Source of the DNA: Thermoplasmata archaeon
GTDB taxonomy: Archaea; Thermoplasmatota; Penumbrarchaeia; Penumbrarchaeales; Penumbrarchaeaceae
NCBI GenBank assembly: GCA_023145185.1
Contig: JAGLEG010000174.1
Span: 1 to 7,168 of the forward strand
Direction of reading: 5' to 3'
Length of the DNA stretch: 7,168 bases
The translations under genes were made by a program, and so were the position numbers. Below, in pieces: positions 6,366 to 7,168 of the stretch. The notes below the pieces were generated by a model, which saw only the letters and a list, made by a program, of their open reading frames with translations, searched no databases and had not been told where the DNA came from. The first letter of the stretch is position 1. The number at the start of each line of letters is the position of its first letter.

Positions 6366-6389
6366 TCGACCTGCAATCATTAAGGTTGA
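6366..6389. other. Short convergent intergenic spacer, glyA and TPR gene
   Basis: Only 24 bases separate the two facing stop codons. I see no strong hairpin and no T-rich tract on either strand, so any termination signal must lie within the coding ends or be weak. Confidence 0.5.
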
Positions 6390-7168
6390 TCATTTGTGCA
6401 TTCTGCAGTATTCCTGGCCTTTTCTGGCCGTCCCGTGGTCCGGTTCGAGGTCCAGGATACGCGTATAGCATTCATAGGCCGGGCCGTACTCCTCCAGCTT
6501 CTCGAGTATGACGGCGGTGTTGAACCAGGTCTCTACGGACCTATCGTTGATCCTGACGGATTGATCAAGGCACTCAAGTGCCTCTCGGTTACGGCCAATG
6601 TGGGCGAGAACGACTGCTTTGTTGTTCCACGCCTCCTCTGAATAGGGGTTCTTCTCAACAGCGTCGGACAGGAGGCTGAGCGATCTGTCGATCTCCCCCT
6701 TCCCTGCCAGCAGGGTCGCGTAGTTCACAACTGCTTCAAGCGACTCTGGATTCAGCTTAAGGGCCCTCTCGTAGCATTTGATGGACCCATTGATGTCTCC
6801 GGTATGGTACAAAAGGACGCCCCTTTCGTTGAGCACCTCATAGCTGTACTCATCTTCCTCCATCAGTTTCTCTGATAGTTTCAGCGCCTCCTCTATCCTG
6901 TCTTCATCCATCATTATCCTGAGGTCACCTATTGTCCCCTTCTTTTCCCTGGGCTTTTGTTCAGGCTCGTGTATATCCTCCAGGGTCTTCTCCTCTTCCT
7001 TCACATCTTCGAGGGTCTCCTCCAATTCCTCCATCTCCTCAAGGGGGATCTCCTCGTCATAGACGATGTCCATACCTTTCTTGACGGGTTCAGGCATTGG
7101 AGGGGGCATTGGGATGACATCCATTTCAGGAACCTCTTCCTCATCTGAGCCGACACTTTCTGAGCGAA
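6390..7168 (-). CDS. TPR-repeat protein with acidic N-terminal segment, probably 5'-partial
   Basis: Four consecutive 34-residue tetratricopeptide repeats are readable. Counting from the ATG at 7124 they are at about 94-127, 128-161, 162-195 and 196-229, with recurrent Ala, Gly, Tyr and Pro positions and ends such as LKLNP and LDLEP. A degenerate half-repeat precedes them at about 68-92. TPR superhelices bind protein partners; the partner is unknown. Before them is a disordered-looking segment: Met/Pro-rich at 1-13, then strongly Glu/Asp-rich to about 61, with a short internal duplication (TLEDVKEEE, then TLEDIHEPE). No signal peptide or membrane segment is visible. The frame stays open upstream of ATG7124 to the window edge, and those 14 complete codons are again Glu/Asp/Ser-rich, so the real start is probably outside. 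ATG7124 remains possible, with a weak AGAGG eight bases upstream. Confidence 0.8.
   Translation of the reverse strand, partial: RSESVGSDEEEVPEMDVIPMPPPMPEPVKKGMDIVYDEEIPLEEMEELEETLEDVKEEEKTLEDIHEPEQKPREKKGTIGDLRIMMDEDRIEEALKLSEKLMEEDEYSYEVLNERGVLLYHTGDINGSIKCYERALKLNPESLEAVVNYATLLAGKGEIDRSLSLLSDAVEKNPYSEEAWNNKAVVLAHIGRNREALECLDQSVRINDRSVETWFNTAVILEKLEEYGPAYECYTRILDLEPDHGTARKGQEYCRMHK

Noticed and set aside
113..7168. Defence island, CRISPR, insertion sequence or gene-transfer island
   Set aside because: No repeat arrays, transposase or integrase motifs, tRNA attachment sites or terminal repeats are visible. The genes are mostly housekeeping with similar composition.

Overview
The window reads as archaeal chromosomal DNA of moderately high GC. 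The evidence is an archaeal-type D-aminoacyl-tRNA deacylase (DtdA/DTD2), an archaeal Elp3 and an archaeal-style serine hydroxymethyltransferase. TATA-box-like elements precede genes, and GAGGTG-type Shine-Dalgarno sequences lie directly upstream of two start codons. A Thermoplasmatota-like euryarchaeote is my best guess, but that placement is inference only. No mobile element, CRISPR array, tRNA or rRNA is visible, and the region looks like ordinary core genome plus one unrecognised secreted protein.

Layout. Bases 1-112 are a promoter/leader region in which a perfect 10-bp inverted repeat brackets a TATA-like box. Next come two tightly packed plus-strand genes: a GlmU-like bifunctional sugar-1-phosphate nucleotidyltransferase/acetyltransferase (113-1339) and dtdA (about 1350-2210). 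The dtdA ribosome binding site overlaps the upstream stop codon, so the pair is probably one operon. A 65-base gap with a second copy of the TATA-like motif leads into a plus-strand lipoprotein of unknown function (2276-3274). It looks leaderless, has a lipobox and carries seven N-glycosylation sequons. Its 3' end overlaps by 24 bp the convergent elp3 gene (3251-4924, minus strand).

elp3 and the plus-strand glyA (5067-6365) are transcribed divergently from a 142-base intergenic region. That region holds a 12-bp perfect palindrome, a near-direct repeat and a plausible promoter for each gene. glyA converges, with only 24 bases between stop codons, on a minus-strand TPR protein with a very acidic N-terminal segment. 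The TPR reading frame stays open to the right edge of the window, so its 5' end is probably missing.

Functional links. Two genes concern tRNA: Elp3 modifies wobble uridine and DtdA recycles D-aminoacyl-tRNAs. SHMT supplies glycine and one-carbon units, the GlmU-like enzyme makes activated sugars for surface glycans, and the lipoprotein is a plausible surface glycoprotein. These look like neighbouring housekeeping genes, and I see no strong sign of a dedicated new system. The least explained items are the lipoprotein, the palindromic promoter at the left edge and the acidic TPR protein.
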